A stretch of 64,000 bases of DNA. Source: Longilinea sp964536805. GTDB lineage: Bacteria > Chloroflexota > Anaerolineae > Anaerolineales > Anaerolineaceae. Position 1 is the first letter of the stretch. Every line of letters starts with the position of its first letter. The stretch covers positions 52,059-116,058 of the forward strand of contig CAZHYQ010000009.1 of the NCBI GenBank assembly GCA_964536805.1, in the 5' to 3' direction. The position numbers were made by a program, and so were the translations under genes. This document shows, in pieces, positions 52,675-62,020 of the stretch. The notes beneath the pieces were generated by a model that searched no databases, had not been told where the DNA came from, and worked only from the letters and a program-made list of their open reading frames with translations.

Positions 52675-52680
52675 ATTATA
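52675..52680 (-). promoter_or_regulatory. Candidate -10 for orphan binding lipoprotein
   Basis: On the minus strand a perfect TATAAT lies 55 bases upstream of the GTG start and after the operon 2 terminator. No -35 with a good match is found. Confidence 0.4.
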
Positions 52681-52706
52681 CTTTCGATTTATACCTTACC
52701 GGTACC

Positions 52707-52746
52707 CGGTAAAAGAAAACGCCGCCGGGTAAAATCCGGCGGCGTT
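52707..52746 (-). terminator. Rho-independent terminator of opp operon 2
   Basis: On the minus strand AACGCCGCCGG and CCGGCGGCGTT form an 11-bp stem with a 7-base loop, followed by TTTTCTTTTACC. It is about 30 bases after the OppC-like stop. Confidence 0.88.
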
Positions 52747-52775
52747 GGTTTAGCTTGAAAATTGGTCGAAGATTT

Positions 52776-53750
52776 TTACTGCGTACCCTGCATTTTTGGA
52801 TCCAGCGCATCGCGCAGGCCGTCGCCCAGGAAGGTGAAGGCCAGCACAACCAACGAAACGCAGATGGCGGTTGTCAACAAAATCCAGGGTTGCGAGTTGA
52901 TGGCGGTCTGCCCGTCGTTCATCATGACGCCCCAACTGGTGATGAACACGCTTTTCGGGTCGGTTGTGGGGCGTAAACCAATGCCCAGGTAACCCAGCAC
53001 GGCTTCGGTGATGATCATGCCCGGCACGGTGAAGGCCGCCCAGATGATGATGGGACCCAGCGAATTGGGCATGATATGGCGGAACATGATGCGCGAGTTC
53101 GAAGCGCCGATGCAGCGCGCCGCCTCGATGAATTCCTTCTCCTTTAAGGAGAGCACTTGGCCGCGCACAATCCGGGCCACCCCCACCCAGTTAACAAACG
53201 AGAGCGCCAGGAACAAGAGGAACAGTCCGCCGAGCAGCTTTCCCACGACGGTATCGCGCAGGCTGATCATGACGATGATGAAGAACAGCAAATCCGGGAA
53301 GGCGTAGATCACGTCGGTCAGGCGCATCAGCACATTATCAACCATACCGCCGGTGAAGCCCGAATATAAACCAATGACTGTACCGATGATCAAGATGATG
53401 ATGGTGGGGATGAAACCAACCATCATCGAAACGCGCGCCCCGTAAATGACGCGGCTGAGCACATCCCGGCCGAGCGTATCGGTGCCCATCGGGAAACTTG
53501 GATCGCTGCCTTTTTGCCAGAAGGGCGGCAAATAGTCCTTGCCACTGTTGAGTTGAAGCGGATTGTGCGGGGCAAGTATGGGCGCAAAGATGGCAACCAG
53601 GGTAAAGAAAACGATGATGAACATCCCCACCACCGAAGCCTTGTTACGAATCAGGCGATACCAGGCATCGGAAAGCAGATCGCGCCGGGGCGTGGTAATT
53701 TCAAGCGTCGCGATCGGCGCAGGATTTGGCGTAGACGCAGGTGTCGACAT
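52776..53750 (-). CDS. Peptide ABC transporter permease (DppC-like), operon 2
   Basis: This 324-residue permease is a normal-sized DppC/OppC. TM1 is in VVGMFIIVFFTLVAIFAPIL. MGTDTLGRDVLSRVIYGARVS is the family signature before TM2, and EAARCIGASNSRIMFRHIMP is the EAA loop. The N-terminal tail is Pro/Ala/Thr-rich. Its length contrasts with the 449-residue OppC of operon 1. AGGAGG lies 7 bases before the ATG. The gene is last in the operon and is followed by a terminator. Confidence 0.93.
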   Translation of the reverse strand: MSTPASTPNPAPIATLEITTPRRDLLSDAWYRLIRNKASVVGMFIIVFFTLVAIFAPILAPHNPLQLNSGKDYLPPFWQKGSDPSFPMGTDTLGRDVLSRVIYGARVSMMVGFIPTIIILIIGTVIGLYSGFTGGMVDNVLMRLTDVIYAFPDLLFFIIVMISLRDTVVGKLLGGLFLLFLALSFVNWVGVARIVRGQVLSLKEKEFIEAARCIGASNSRIMFRHIMPNSLGPIIIWAAFTVPGMIITEAVLGYLGIGLRPTTDPKSVFITSWGVMMNDGQTAINSQPWILLTTAICVSLVVLAFTFLGDGLRDALDPKMQGTQ

Positions 53751-53760
53751 GCGAAACCTC

Positions 53761-54762
53761 CTATTCGGTCAGGCGAATGCGCGGGTCGAGGAAGACATAA
53801 ACCAGGTCCACACTCAGATTGGCGAACGCTACCAGAACCGCATAAAAAATTGTGGTGCCCATAATCATGGAGTAATCCCGGTTGCTGATGGCCTGGATGT
53901 AAGCGCGGCCCATGCCGGGGAAGCTGAACATGGATTCAATAATAAACGAGCCAGTCACCAGGGCAGCCAGCGAGGGTCCCAGGAAGGTGACGACCGGAAT
54001 GAGCGCATTTTTGACCATGTGGCGGAAAATGACCACACGTTCGGCCAGGCCTTTTGAACGCGCTGTGCGCACAAAATCCTGCCGCAGCACTTCCAGCATG
54101 GATGCGCGCATCAGGCGCGCCGTGCGTGAAAGTGTGCCGAAGCCCAACACCAGGGCGGGAATGATCCACACGCCCGGCGTCGACCAGTCTTTTGGAATAA
54201 TCTTCATCAGGTGCAGCCATGAGCCAAAGATGATGATCAGGAAAAAGCCGATCACAAAGTTTGGCACCGAGATGCCCACCGTGGCGATAAACAGGCTGAT
54301 GTAATCCACGGGGGTGTTTTGTTTCAATGCCGAGAGAATGCCAACCGGAATGCCAACGATAACGGCGATTAGCACTGACAGCAAACCCAGGCGCATCGAG
54401 TAGCCAAAGCGGCTGTCAATGACGGACATGCCTTCCGTCGGCGGCTTAAAAAGGATGTCTTGAACGGTAAACCCGCGCTGGCGGTAGGACGGTCCCATAT
54501 TCAAACAGATCAGACCGCAAACAAACTTGCCTTTCTGGTTTGTGTCGCCAATCATGTAGGCCATAAACTGGCGCCAGAGGGGTTTGTCCAATCCGTAATA
54601 GTCATTCAACAAGCGCTGTACAGTCGGGTCGACCTGGCGCGCGCTCAAATCACGGTCCCACGGACCGCCCGGGGCGCTGTGCATCAGCACAAAAGTCAGC
54701 CCGCCTACAATTAAAATTACCGGGATCATCCACAGTAAGCGCCGTAAAATGTATCTTCCCAT
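53761..54762 (-). CDS. Peptide ABC transporter permease (DppB-like), operon 2
   Basis: This 333-residue permease begins MGRYILRRLLWMIPVILIVG, the typical DppB start. It contains APGGPWDRD and DYYGLDKPLWRQFMAYMIGD in the first periplasmic loop. The EAA loop is RTARSKGLAERVVIFRHMVK. FLDPRIRLTE ends the protein, as is usual for the family. It follows the binding-protein gene, with a stem-loop between them, and precedes the DppC-like gene by 10 bases. Confidence 0.93.
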   Translation of the reverse strand: MGRYILRRLLWMIPVILIVGGLTFVLMHSAPGGPWDRDLSARQVDPTVQRLLNDYYGLDKPLWRQFMAYMIGDTNQKGKFVCGLICLNMGPSYRQRGFTVQDILFKPPTEGMSVIDSRFGYSMRLGLLSVLIAVIVGIPVGILSALKQNTPVDYISLFIATVGISVPNFVIGFFLIIIFGSWLHLMKIIPKDWSTPGVWIIPALVLGFGTLSRTARLMRASMLEVLRQDFVRTARSKGLAERVVIFRHMVKNALIPVVTFLGPSLAALVTGSFIIESMFSFPGMGRAYIQAISNRDYSMIMGTTIFYAVLVAFANLSVDLVYVFLDPRIRLTE

Positions 54763-54793
54763 TGCATCATCCTGGGTCAGGGTTTGAGGGTCT

Positions 54794-54832
54794 TGGCCGG
54801 TCCTGTAGCCTTGCGGTCTGCAGGACCGGCCA
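54794..54832. other. Intercistronic stem-loop, opp operon 2
   Basis: TGGCCGGTCCTG and CAGGACCGGCCA form a 12-bp perfect stem with a 15-base loop between the binding-protein and DppB-like genes. It has no T-run. It occupies the same place as the stem-loop at 47724 in operon 1. Confidence 0.75.
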
Positions 54833-54873
54833 TAAAGGTCTAAACTACATCTACTTGATCAAGTAAGCAAAGC

Positions 54874-56673
54874 TTACGGGATCATGGAGGTGTCGATGGT
54901 GATGGTGGTGGGGGCTTTCTCGCCAGCGAAGCCAGAGTCCTGCGGGGTTTGTGAAATGCCCTTGACCCACGGCTTGACCAGGTAAGTGTTGACGTTGTTC
55001 CAGAAGAAGACGCCCGGAACGCTGCTTACAAGTTCCTTCTGAGCCTGCATATACAGGTCAGCGCGCTTGGCGGGATCGAGCTCGACATCGGCCGCGTTTA
55101 CCAGCTCATCAAAGGCCGGGTTGACGTAGGCGATGCGGGCTGCGAAGCTTGAGGTGCTCTTCCAGTAAACGGACAGCCAGTTCTGAGGATCGGGATAGTC
55201 AGCGCACCAGCCGAGAATAAAGGTCTGCGGCGCGGTGGAGACGTCCTTGGTCAGGGCGGTGTAGGTGGTTGCTTCTACAGGATCCAGAGCAACGGCGATG
55301 CCCAAATCTTCCTTCCACTTGCTGGCAAGCCAGTCATAGCGGGTGCGGTTGCGGGGGGTGTCAGAGAAGGTGAAGGTGATCGGGAACTGCTTGCCATCTT
55401 TGACCAATACGCCGTTTTCAACGGTGTAGCCGGCATCAGCCAGGGTCTGTTTGGCTTTGGCGGGATCGTAGGGGAAGCGGGTTTCTTCTGCATCGTAACC
55501 AGGGAAGCCCTTGGGGATCCAGGTTTGGGTCGGAGCGCCGAGGCCCTTGAGGACGTCGGTCACCCAGCCTTCGCGGTCAACTGCATAGGAGAAAGCTTCG
55601 CGGACGGCTTTGTCGGTGAAGGGTTCCTTGAGCTGATGGAAGTTCAAGTTGTAGGTGCAGGCTCCCGGATAGATCATGGCCTGCTTGCTCAGATCGGCGT
55701 CCGCCTGGACAGTCTTCAGATCTTCAGCGGCCAGAGGAACAATATCGAATTCATTGTTCTTGTAGGCTTCGAAGGAGACAGCGCTGTCGGTGATATAGCG
55801 ATATTCCAGATCGTAGCTGGGCTTGTCACCCCAGTAATTGGGGTTCGGTACGAAGTAACCGCGCACGAAGGGTTCCAGCGACTTCAGGATGAAGGGGCCA
55901 TTGCCAATCTGCCACTTCGAGGAGTTCCACCATTGTTCGCCGCCAGCGGTAATATTTTCTTCCTTGGCGGGGAAGGTGACCCACAGGGACATGACGGTGT
56001 GGAAGTAGGGAGCGGGCTTGGAGAGGCCAAGTTTCAGGGTGAGGCAGTCAGCCTGTTCGTAATCCGCGCAGGGAGCGCCGGTTGAATCCAGGGCCTGAAC
56101 CTTGACAGCAGCCTTGAGGGCAGCCAGTTCATCGGCGGTTGCCTTTGACAGGTCGGCGCCGCGCCATTCCGGTGCACCGGAGATTTCATCGGTGATGCTG
56201 GAGTATTCGCCAGCGGTGGCGGGGTCGATGTTGCGCAGCAGCGAATATTCGAAGCGCTTGGCATTCAGCAAAGAGCCGTCTGAGTACTTCAGGTCCTTGC
56301 GGATGGTGAAGGTCAATTCGGTTGCGTCAGCGTTGTATTCCCACTTCTCGGCAGCGCCCGGAACAGTCTCGAGTTTCGCATTCAGGCGGGTGAGGCCTTC
56401 ATAGAACATTTCGAGGTGGGCGATTTCGTTGACGAAGGACGACTTCTGGGGGTCAACAACGTCGGGATAAGAACCGAGGTTGACGCGCAACACGGCCGGT
56501 TTAGGAGCTGCCGGTCCGGGGGTCGCGGTGACGACCACGGTCTGGGGGGTGCCAGCGACGATCACGGTTTTTTCAACAACCGCGGGCGGCGCTTGGGTTG
56601 CAGTGGCGCATGCGCTTAGGAGCATGCTGGCTGCGATTACCAGTACAAACACTTTGAACAATTTGGAACGCAT
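54874..56673 (-). CDS. Peptide-binding lipoprotein (SBP_bac_5), operon 2
   Basis: This 599-residue lipoprotein (Cys22 in SMLLSAC) is of the oligopeptide-binding family. Motifs occur in the usual order: PQKSSFVNEIAHLEMFYEGL, then KYSDGSLLNAKRFEYSLLRN, NGPFILKSLEPFVRGYFVPN, and FTDKAVREAFSYAVDREGW. GLGAPTQTWIPKGFPGYD and FILGWCADYPDPQNWL resemble oligopeptide (OppA/MppA-type) rather than nickel-binding members. The start at 56673 has GGAGGAG about 7 bases upstream. It is third in an operon read OppD, OppF, binding protein, DppB, DppC. Murein peptides are a plausible ligand given the genes upstream. Confidence 0.92.
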   Translation of the reverse strand: MRSKLFKVFVLVIAASMLLSACATATQAPPAVVEKTVIVAGTPQTVVVTATPGPAAPKPAVLRVNLGSYPDVVDPQKSSFVNEIAHLEMFYEGLTRLNAKLETVPGAAEKWEYNADATELTFTIRKDLKYSDGSLLNAKRFEYSLLRNIDPATAGEYSSITDEISGAPEWRGADLSKATADELAALKAAVKVQALDSTGAPCADYEQADCLTLKLGLSKPAPYFHTVMSLWVTFPAKEENITAGGEQWWNSSKWQIGNGPFILKSLEPFVRGYFVPNPNYWGDKPSYDLEYRYITDSAVSFEAYKNNEFDIVPLAAEDLKTVQADADLSKQAMIYPGACTYNLNFHQLKEPFTDKAVREAFSYAVDREGWVTDVLKGLGAPTQTWIPKGFPGYDAEETRFPYDPAKAKQTLADAGYTVENGVLVKDGKQFPITFTFSDTPRNRTRYDWLASKWKEDLGIAVALDPVEATTYTALTKDVSTAPQTFILGWCADYPDPQNWLSVYWKSTSSFAARIAYVNPAFDELVNAADVELDPAKRADLYMQAQKELVSSVPGVFFWNNVNTYLVKPWVKGISQTPQDSGFAGEKAPTTITIDTSMIP

Positions 56674-56796
56674 CTGATTCTCCTCCTTCAAGAAGTTTCA
56701 AACGGATGGATTGGGTTGCAGTGAGACTGCACCGACAATGGGATGCGAAAAGTTATTATCTTGCATTGTTCGGACGGAATCACCACCTCCTTGGGG

Positions 56797-57770
56797 TTAT
56801 TTCACCATGAAACAGGCCACAAAATGACCTGGATTCACCTCGCGGAATTCGGGCCGGGATTCGGCGCATATATTGGCTGCCAGCGGACAGCGCGTACGGA
56901 AACGGCATCCGGAGGGCGGGTTGATGGGAGATGGAATTTCGCCCTGCAGGATGCGGCGGTGGCGCTTCTCTTCGGCCAGCGGATCGGGAATGGGAACAGC
57001 CGAGAGCAGCGCCTGCGTATAAGGGTGCAATGCATTGTCATACAGTTCATCGCGCGTGGCCAGTTCCACCAGCACGCCCAGGTACATGACTGCCACGCGG
57101 TTGCTGATGTGCCGGACCATGGAAAGGTCATGCGCAATAAAGACATAGGTCAGATTGAATTGCTTTTGCAGGTCTTCCAGCAGGTTGACCACCTGCGCCT
57201 GAATGGAAACATCCAGCGCCGAAATCGGTTCGTCGCAGATGATCAGGTCGGGGTTGGTCGACAAGGCCCGGGCGACGCCGACACGTTGGCGCTGCCCGCC
57301 AGAAAACTCGTGCGGATAGCGGTTGGCATAGGATGGGTTGAGCCCCACCAGCCTCAACAACTCTTCGACGCGCTCCTCAGCCTCTTTGCCGTCCGCCAGG
57401 TTGTGGATCAGGAGCGGTTCGCCAATGATCTGCCCGACAGTCATGCGCGGATTCAGGCTGGCATAAGGATCCTGGAAGATCATTTGCATCTTGCGGCGCA
57501 TCTTCCGCAGGGGTTCGCCCTTCATCTTGGTCAGGTCGTCCTTGCCAAAAAATACCGATCCAGATGTGGGGGTGTGCAATTGCAAAATGGCGCGTCCGGC
57601 GGTCGACTTGCCGCAGCCCGATTCGCCCACCAGCCCGAGGGTCTCGCCCCGATAGACATCGAATGAAATCCCATCCACTGCGCGCACCGCGGCCACCTGC
57701 TTGCGCACCATGGTGCCCTTCATGATGGGAAAATGTTTGACCAGATTGTCGACTTTCAATAAAACTTCGC

Positions 57771-57774
<4 letters not shown>
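56797..57774 (-). CDS. Peptide ABC transporter ATP-binding protein (OppF/DppF-like), operon 2
   Basis: This 325-residue ATPase has Walker A GESGCGKSTAGRA, the signature FSGGQRQRVGVARALSTNPD, and Walker B LIICDEPISALD with FIAHDLSMVRHIS as switch. The C-terminal oligo_HPY part has PSGCRFRTRCPLAANIC. The HFPIMKGTMVRKQVAAVRAV stretch near the N-terminus is typical of OppF. The ATG at 57774 overlaps the OppD stop (ATGA), and the longer frame upstream lies inside that gene. About 120 bases separate it from the binding protein. Confidence 0.93.
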
Positions 57775-58760
<986 letters not shown>

Positions 58761-58849
58761 GCAATTCTGCCTCTGGATATGGGTTTGTAAATTGGGGAGG
58801 GATAGAGTTAAAAAAAGTGGCCAGCCCGGTACAAGTGCAGCCATTCCAG

Positions 58850-58878
58850 AGTATACACTGAATTAAATACAGTGTCAA
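58850..58878 (-). promoter_or_regulatory. Near-consensus promoter of opp operon 2
   Basis: On the minus strand TTGACA (complement of 58873-58878), 17 bases, and TATACT (complement of 58850-58855) form one of the best promoters in the window. The leader to the OppD ATG is about 85 bases. The gap also contains the -10 of the divergent serine hydrolase gene. Confidence 0.85.
58855..58875. promoter_or_regulatory. Inverted repeat overlapping the opp operon 2 promoter (candidate operator)
   Basis: ACACTG, 9 bases, CAGTGT forms a 6-bp inverted repeat that fills the spacer and touches both promoter boxes. A dimeric repressor bound here would block the polymerase. No regulator gene is adjacent. Confidence 0.5.
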
Positions 58879-58918
58879 ACAATTATAGATTTTTATCACC
58901 TTGCCGGCGGATTAAAAT

Positions 58919-58924
58919 TATAAT
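58919..58924 (+). promoter_or_regulatory. Possible leaderless-type -10 box of the serine hydrolase gene
   Basis: TATAAT is followed by exactly 7 bases and then the ATG at 58932. No Shine-Dalgarno precedes the ATG. Transcription would begin at or next to the start codon. The -35 region is poor. Confidence 0.45.
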
Positions 58925-58931
58925 TAATCAC

Positions 58932-59675
58932 ATGATTAATAACCAAATTCTCACGACATTAAACCAGCTGGGCTGCCAGTATGCCTTCCATTATCAGGCG
59001 GATGGCCAGCCGCCAGTTCAGGTTGCCAATTGCCAGCGCTTCCGTTCCGCTTCCATCATCAAGGTGCCCATTTTGTTGGCCTGGGCCTGGCTGGAACGCC
59101 AGGGAAAAGTGGACCGCGGCGAACTGTGCGACCTGGACAGCGAACCGCAGGTTCAGGGCGCTGGCTTTGCCTGGCAAATGAGAGCCCGCCGCCTGCCCTA
59201 TCATGACATTCTGCTGATGATGATTGCCACCAGCGACAATCTGTGCGCCAACCTGATCATCCAGCACATCGGTCTGGCACGGGTGCAATCCGTCATCCGC
59301 GATGAGCTGAACCTGCCCGGTGCCGAATTGCAGCGCAAATTGATGGATTACGAGGCCCGCGCACGCGGATTGGATAATTACATCAGCCCGGAAGCACTGG
59401 TGCACTGTTTCGAATTGGTACAAAACCTGCCTGACGCGCAAAAAACCTGGGTGGAGGCCATGCTGTTGGCCAACACCGATGCGGCACTGCTAAAGCGGGA
59501 ACATCCACGCGACACCCTGGATTTCTATCACAAGTCCGGCTCGATGGAGGGCGTGCTGCATGAATGGGGCTACACCCGCAGCAAGCGCATCTTCCTGCTG
59601 ACGGAGGGTGTGGTTTCAGAGCCGCCGGTTTTCAAGGTTTTCGGCGAACTCGGCCGGTTGCTGCTGGAAGGGTGA
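58932..59675 (+). CDS. Class A beta-lactamase-like serine hydrolase, cytoplasmic
   Basis: This 247-residue protein has the penicillin-recognising fold. Ser41-x-x-Lys44 is in RSASIIKVPILLAWAWLERQ, the SDN motif (101-103) in MMIATSDNLCANLII, and Lys201-Ser-Gly in YHKSGSMEGVLHEWGYTR. The class A Glu166 motif (ExxLN) is not evident, and no signal peptide or membrane anchor is present, so a secreted antibiotic-degrading role is doubtful. A cytoplasmic D-Ala or murein-peptide hydrolase, or an esterase of the Beta-lactamase2 family, is more likely. The start at 58932 lies at the first homologous residue; upstream in-frame codons overlap the divergent promoter. It is the only plus-strand gene in this region. 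Confidence 0.8.
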   Translation: MINNQILTTLNQLGCQYAFHYQADGQPPVQVANCQRFRSASIIKVPILLAWAWLERQGKVDRGELCDLDSEPQVQGAGFAWQMRARRLPYHDILLMMIATSDNLCANLIIQHIGLARVQSVIRDELNLPGAELQRKLMDYEARARGLDNYISPEALVHCFELVQNLPDAQKTWVEAMLLANTDAALLKREHPRDTLDFYHKSGSMEGVLHEWGYTRSKRIFLLTEGVVSEPPVFKVFGELGRLLLEG

Positions 59676-59736
59676 CGGATTTACTGCTCAATCACGAACG
59701 AGCGGAGTCGATTCACCGTTACCGCTTCACATCCTC

Positions 59737-60840
59737 CTAACAGACCTTCCCCACCTCGTCGATCAGCCGGTCTATTTGTTCATTGGTGTGCTCGGAGAAC
59801 ACCGCCACGCGCAGTGCGCCGCCCGGCGGCGTGCTGGAATAACGGGTGACATGCGCCACGCAAATGCCGCGTTCGAACAGTCCGTCTTTCATCCTAGCCA
59901 GGTTTAGGCCGGGACGGGCGCCCAGGCAAATGATCGGCGATGGCGACTCGGGCAGATCGGGCCAGGCCAGGCTGCGCAGACCGGCCCTGGCTCTTTTTAT
60001 ATTGGCCCGCAGTCGTGCGCGCCGTCCGGGTTCATCATAGGCTATGCGCAGCGCTGCCGCTGCGGCGGCTGCCACCGGCAGGGGCGGCGGGCTGGCAGCT
60101 GTATAGACGTGCGAAAGCCGTTCCAATTCATCCATTTGCGTCGCCGTGCCGCCCACTAGCCCGCCGTAACCCCCCAACGCCTTGCTGAGCGTCCTGGCGG
60201 CATAACAGCGCGGGCTGTCAACCTGGCAATACTCCAGCGTACCCCGGCCGTGCGGCCCCAGCACGCCGGCGGCGTGGGCATCATCCAGCGCCAGCAGGCC
60301 GTCGTACGGCTCGATGGCCGCCAGCAATTCACCGGCCGGCGCGATCTCGCCGGATATCGGAAACAAGCCGTCGCTCAAAACCAGGGGATGCTCGCCTGGT
60401 TGGAGTTCGGCGCTGACCTGCGCAGCCAGATCAGCCGGCTGGAGGTGGGCATAGCTGTGCAGTGGCCGTCCAGAGGCGCGCGCAGCCTCAAAAACGCTGA
60501 AATGAGCAGCCTCGTCGATGAATACGCGCTCGTACCGTTCCCGCAACCCCTGCGCCAGGATTCCCGTCCCCAGGTAGCCCGAGGCAAAGTATAAATTGCG
60601 TTCCGTGCCAAAGAATTGATTGATGGCATCGTTCAAGTCATCATAGACCGCATGTTCGCCGTAGCCGCCGCGCGAAGTGGCCGTGCTCAAGCCGAAGCGG
60701 TTCAGGCAGTCCACGGCTGCCTGCAACACGGCTGGATGGCTGTGAAGGCATAAATAGCCAGTGCCGGAGAAATAATCGCGCTCCCGCTCGTCAATGGTGA
60801 CGCGCGATCCGACCGGAGACTGAAAACGGAAATCTGCCAT
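59737..60840 (-). CDS. PLP-dependent alpha-oxoamine synthase-like enzyme (BioF/KBL family)
   Basis: This 367-residue fold-type I PLP enzyme resembles 8-amino-7-oxononanoate synthase, 2-amino-3-ketobutyrate CoA ligase and serine palmitoyltransferase. Lys220 in TLSKALGGYGGLVGG binds PLP. ALDDAHAAGVLGPHGRGTL provides the Asp and His that contact the ring, and TATSRGGYGEHAVYDDLNDA is the substrate-side loop. The N-terminus differs from BioF (FSGTGYLCLHSHPAVL instead of NDYLGL). The start at 60840 was preferred because homology begins there; an upstream ATG at 60945 with GGGGAG nearby would add 35 unrelated residues. It is the last gene of a minus-strand group with murein-peptide enzymes. No other bio gene is in view. 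Confidence 0.85.
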   Translation of the reverse strand: MADFRFQSPVGSRVTIDERERDYFSGTGYLCLHSHPAVLQAAVDCLNRFGLSTATSRGGYGEHAVYDDLNDAINQFFGTERNLYFASGYLGTGILAQGLRERYERVFIDEAAHFSVFEAARASGRPLHSYAHLQPADLAAQVSAELQPGEHPLVLSDGLFPISGEIAPAGELLAAIEPYDGLLALDDAHAAGVLGPHGRGTLEYCQVDSPRCYAARTLSKALGGYGGLVGGTATQMDELERLSHVYTAASPPPLPVAAAAAAALRIAYDEPGRRARLRANIKRARAGLRSLAWPDLPESPSPIICLGARPGLNLARMKDGLFERGICVAHVTRYSSTPPGGALRVAVFSEHTNEQIDRLIDEVGKVC

Positions 60841-60994
60841 GAAACAACCTAAATCCAGATTGATGTTCAGGCGAACGATGATTTGATGCCCGGACTTCTT
60901 AAATAAGCGGACGCATTTGGGCGGGGAGGGATTAAGACTCGCCATCTTCTCCCCACAAGTGCCTGCCCTCCGCTGTAATGAAGAGAAAAAACGT

Positions 60995-61993
60995 TTATTC
61001 GAGGTAGGTCGCGCCGCCCACCAGGCTGTCCTTCAGACTCGCCACCTGGCGCAAATCCTCGTCGATGGCCACCCCGTTGTTGCTGCGCGAGGAATGAATG
61101 ACCTTCCACCCGCCCAGGCTGATCGCCACGTGCGTGATGGCGCGGGCATCGCCGCTCTCGCCAAAGAAAAGCAGGTCGCCCGCCTGAAAGGGTGCTTCCA
61201 CCTTGCTTCCGGCGTTGTACTGCATGTCGGCGTCGCGCGGCAGATTGATGCCAATCTGGCGGTGCAGCAGCTGCGCAAACCCTGAACAGTCGATGCCGTT
61301 GGCGCTGCAGCCGCCCCACAAGTATGGAACGCCGATATATTCCAGTGCATCGGCGGCGATTTGACTGCGCCGTTCGGCCGTGGTCTGCGGCAGCGCATCC
61401 AGTTTGCGCAGCTCGTCCACCAGCACCCAACCGCTGCGATGCAAGGCCACCCACGCCCAATCGTCCTCCAGCGTTTCCACCGCCACCGGCGTGCCGCCCA
61501 GCAGGCGCGTCACCGCATGGGCATCGGCGCTCGGCTCGGCCATCACAGCGCTTACCGGCGCCACGGCCACGTGAGTCGGACGCGGCGGTGCAACCAGGCT
61601 GGTATAGGGCAAATAAGCCCAGCCCAGATAGCCGTCTTCCTGGCGCACAAAAGCCCAGCGGCCGCGTTCTTCCAGTATTTCCAGTTTCCAGCCAAAGAGC
61701 AGCTGGCTTAATTGTTCAGCCAACCAGCTCGGCCCGGCGTGCAGGTTGGTCAGGTTGGTGGATACCCAGCGGTAAACCGGCGTTGGGCTGCCCAGCACCT
61801 GCACGGCGGCGTCATCCACCGCCAACCCGCCCAGGGCAGCCTTGAGCGGCGTCAGATTGGCGCGTTCCAGCACGCGGCCGCGCAGGGCCAGGCGTGTTTC
61901 ATTCAAACCAGCCACCTGGAGCTCAAAAACGTTCAGCCGCGTATCCGCGAACTGTTTACCCACCTCGGCAATGATTGCTTCAATCGATTTCAT
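60995..61993 (-). CDS. NlpC/P60 endopeptidase with SH3-like domains (YkfC-like)
   Basis: This 332-residue cysteine peptidase has Cys236 in ANGIDCSGFAQLLHRQ, His288 in ITHVAISLGG and His300 in KVIHSSRSN as catalytic residues. About 70-200 carry two SH3-like repeats (VQVLGSPTPVYRWVSTNLTN and PVSAVMAEPSADAHAVTRLL). The order of N-terminal region, two SH3 domains and NlpC/P60 is that of YkfC, a gamma-D-Glu-L-diamino acid endopeptidase that trims murein peptides inside the cell. No signal peptide is present, which fits a cytoplasmic role. It is immediately downstream of a YkfB-like epimerase gene, as in Bacillus ykf. GGAG lies 5 bases before the ATG. Confidence 0.9.
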   Translation of the reverse strand: MKSIEAIIAEVGKQFADTRLNVFELQVAGLNETRLALRGRVLERANLTPLKAALGGLAVDDAAVQVLGSPTPVYRWVSTNLTNLHAGPSWLAEQLSQLLFGWKLEILEERGRWAFVRQEDGYLGWAYLPYTSLVAPPRPTHVAVAPVSAVMAEPSADAHAVTRLLGGTPVAVETLEDDWAWVALHRSGWVLVDELRKLDALPQTTAERRSQIAADALEYIGVPYLWGGCSANGIDCSGFAQLLHRQIGINLPRDADMQYNAGSKVEAPFQAGDLLFFGESGDARAITHVAISLGGWKVIHSSRSNNGVAIDEDLRQVASLKDSLVGGATYLE

Positions 61994-62020
61994 GGCATCT
62001 CCAGCACTTTGGGTTTCGGT

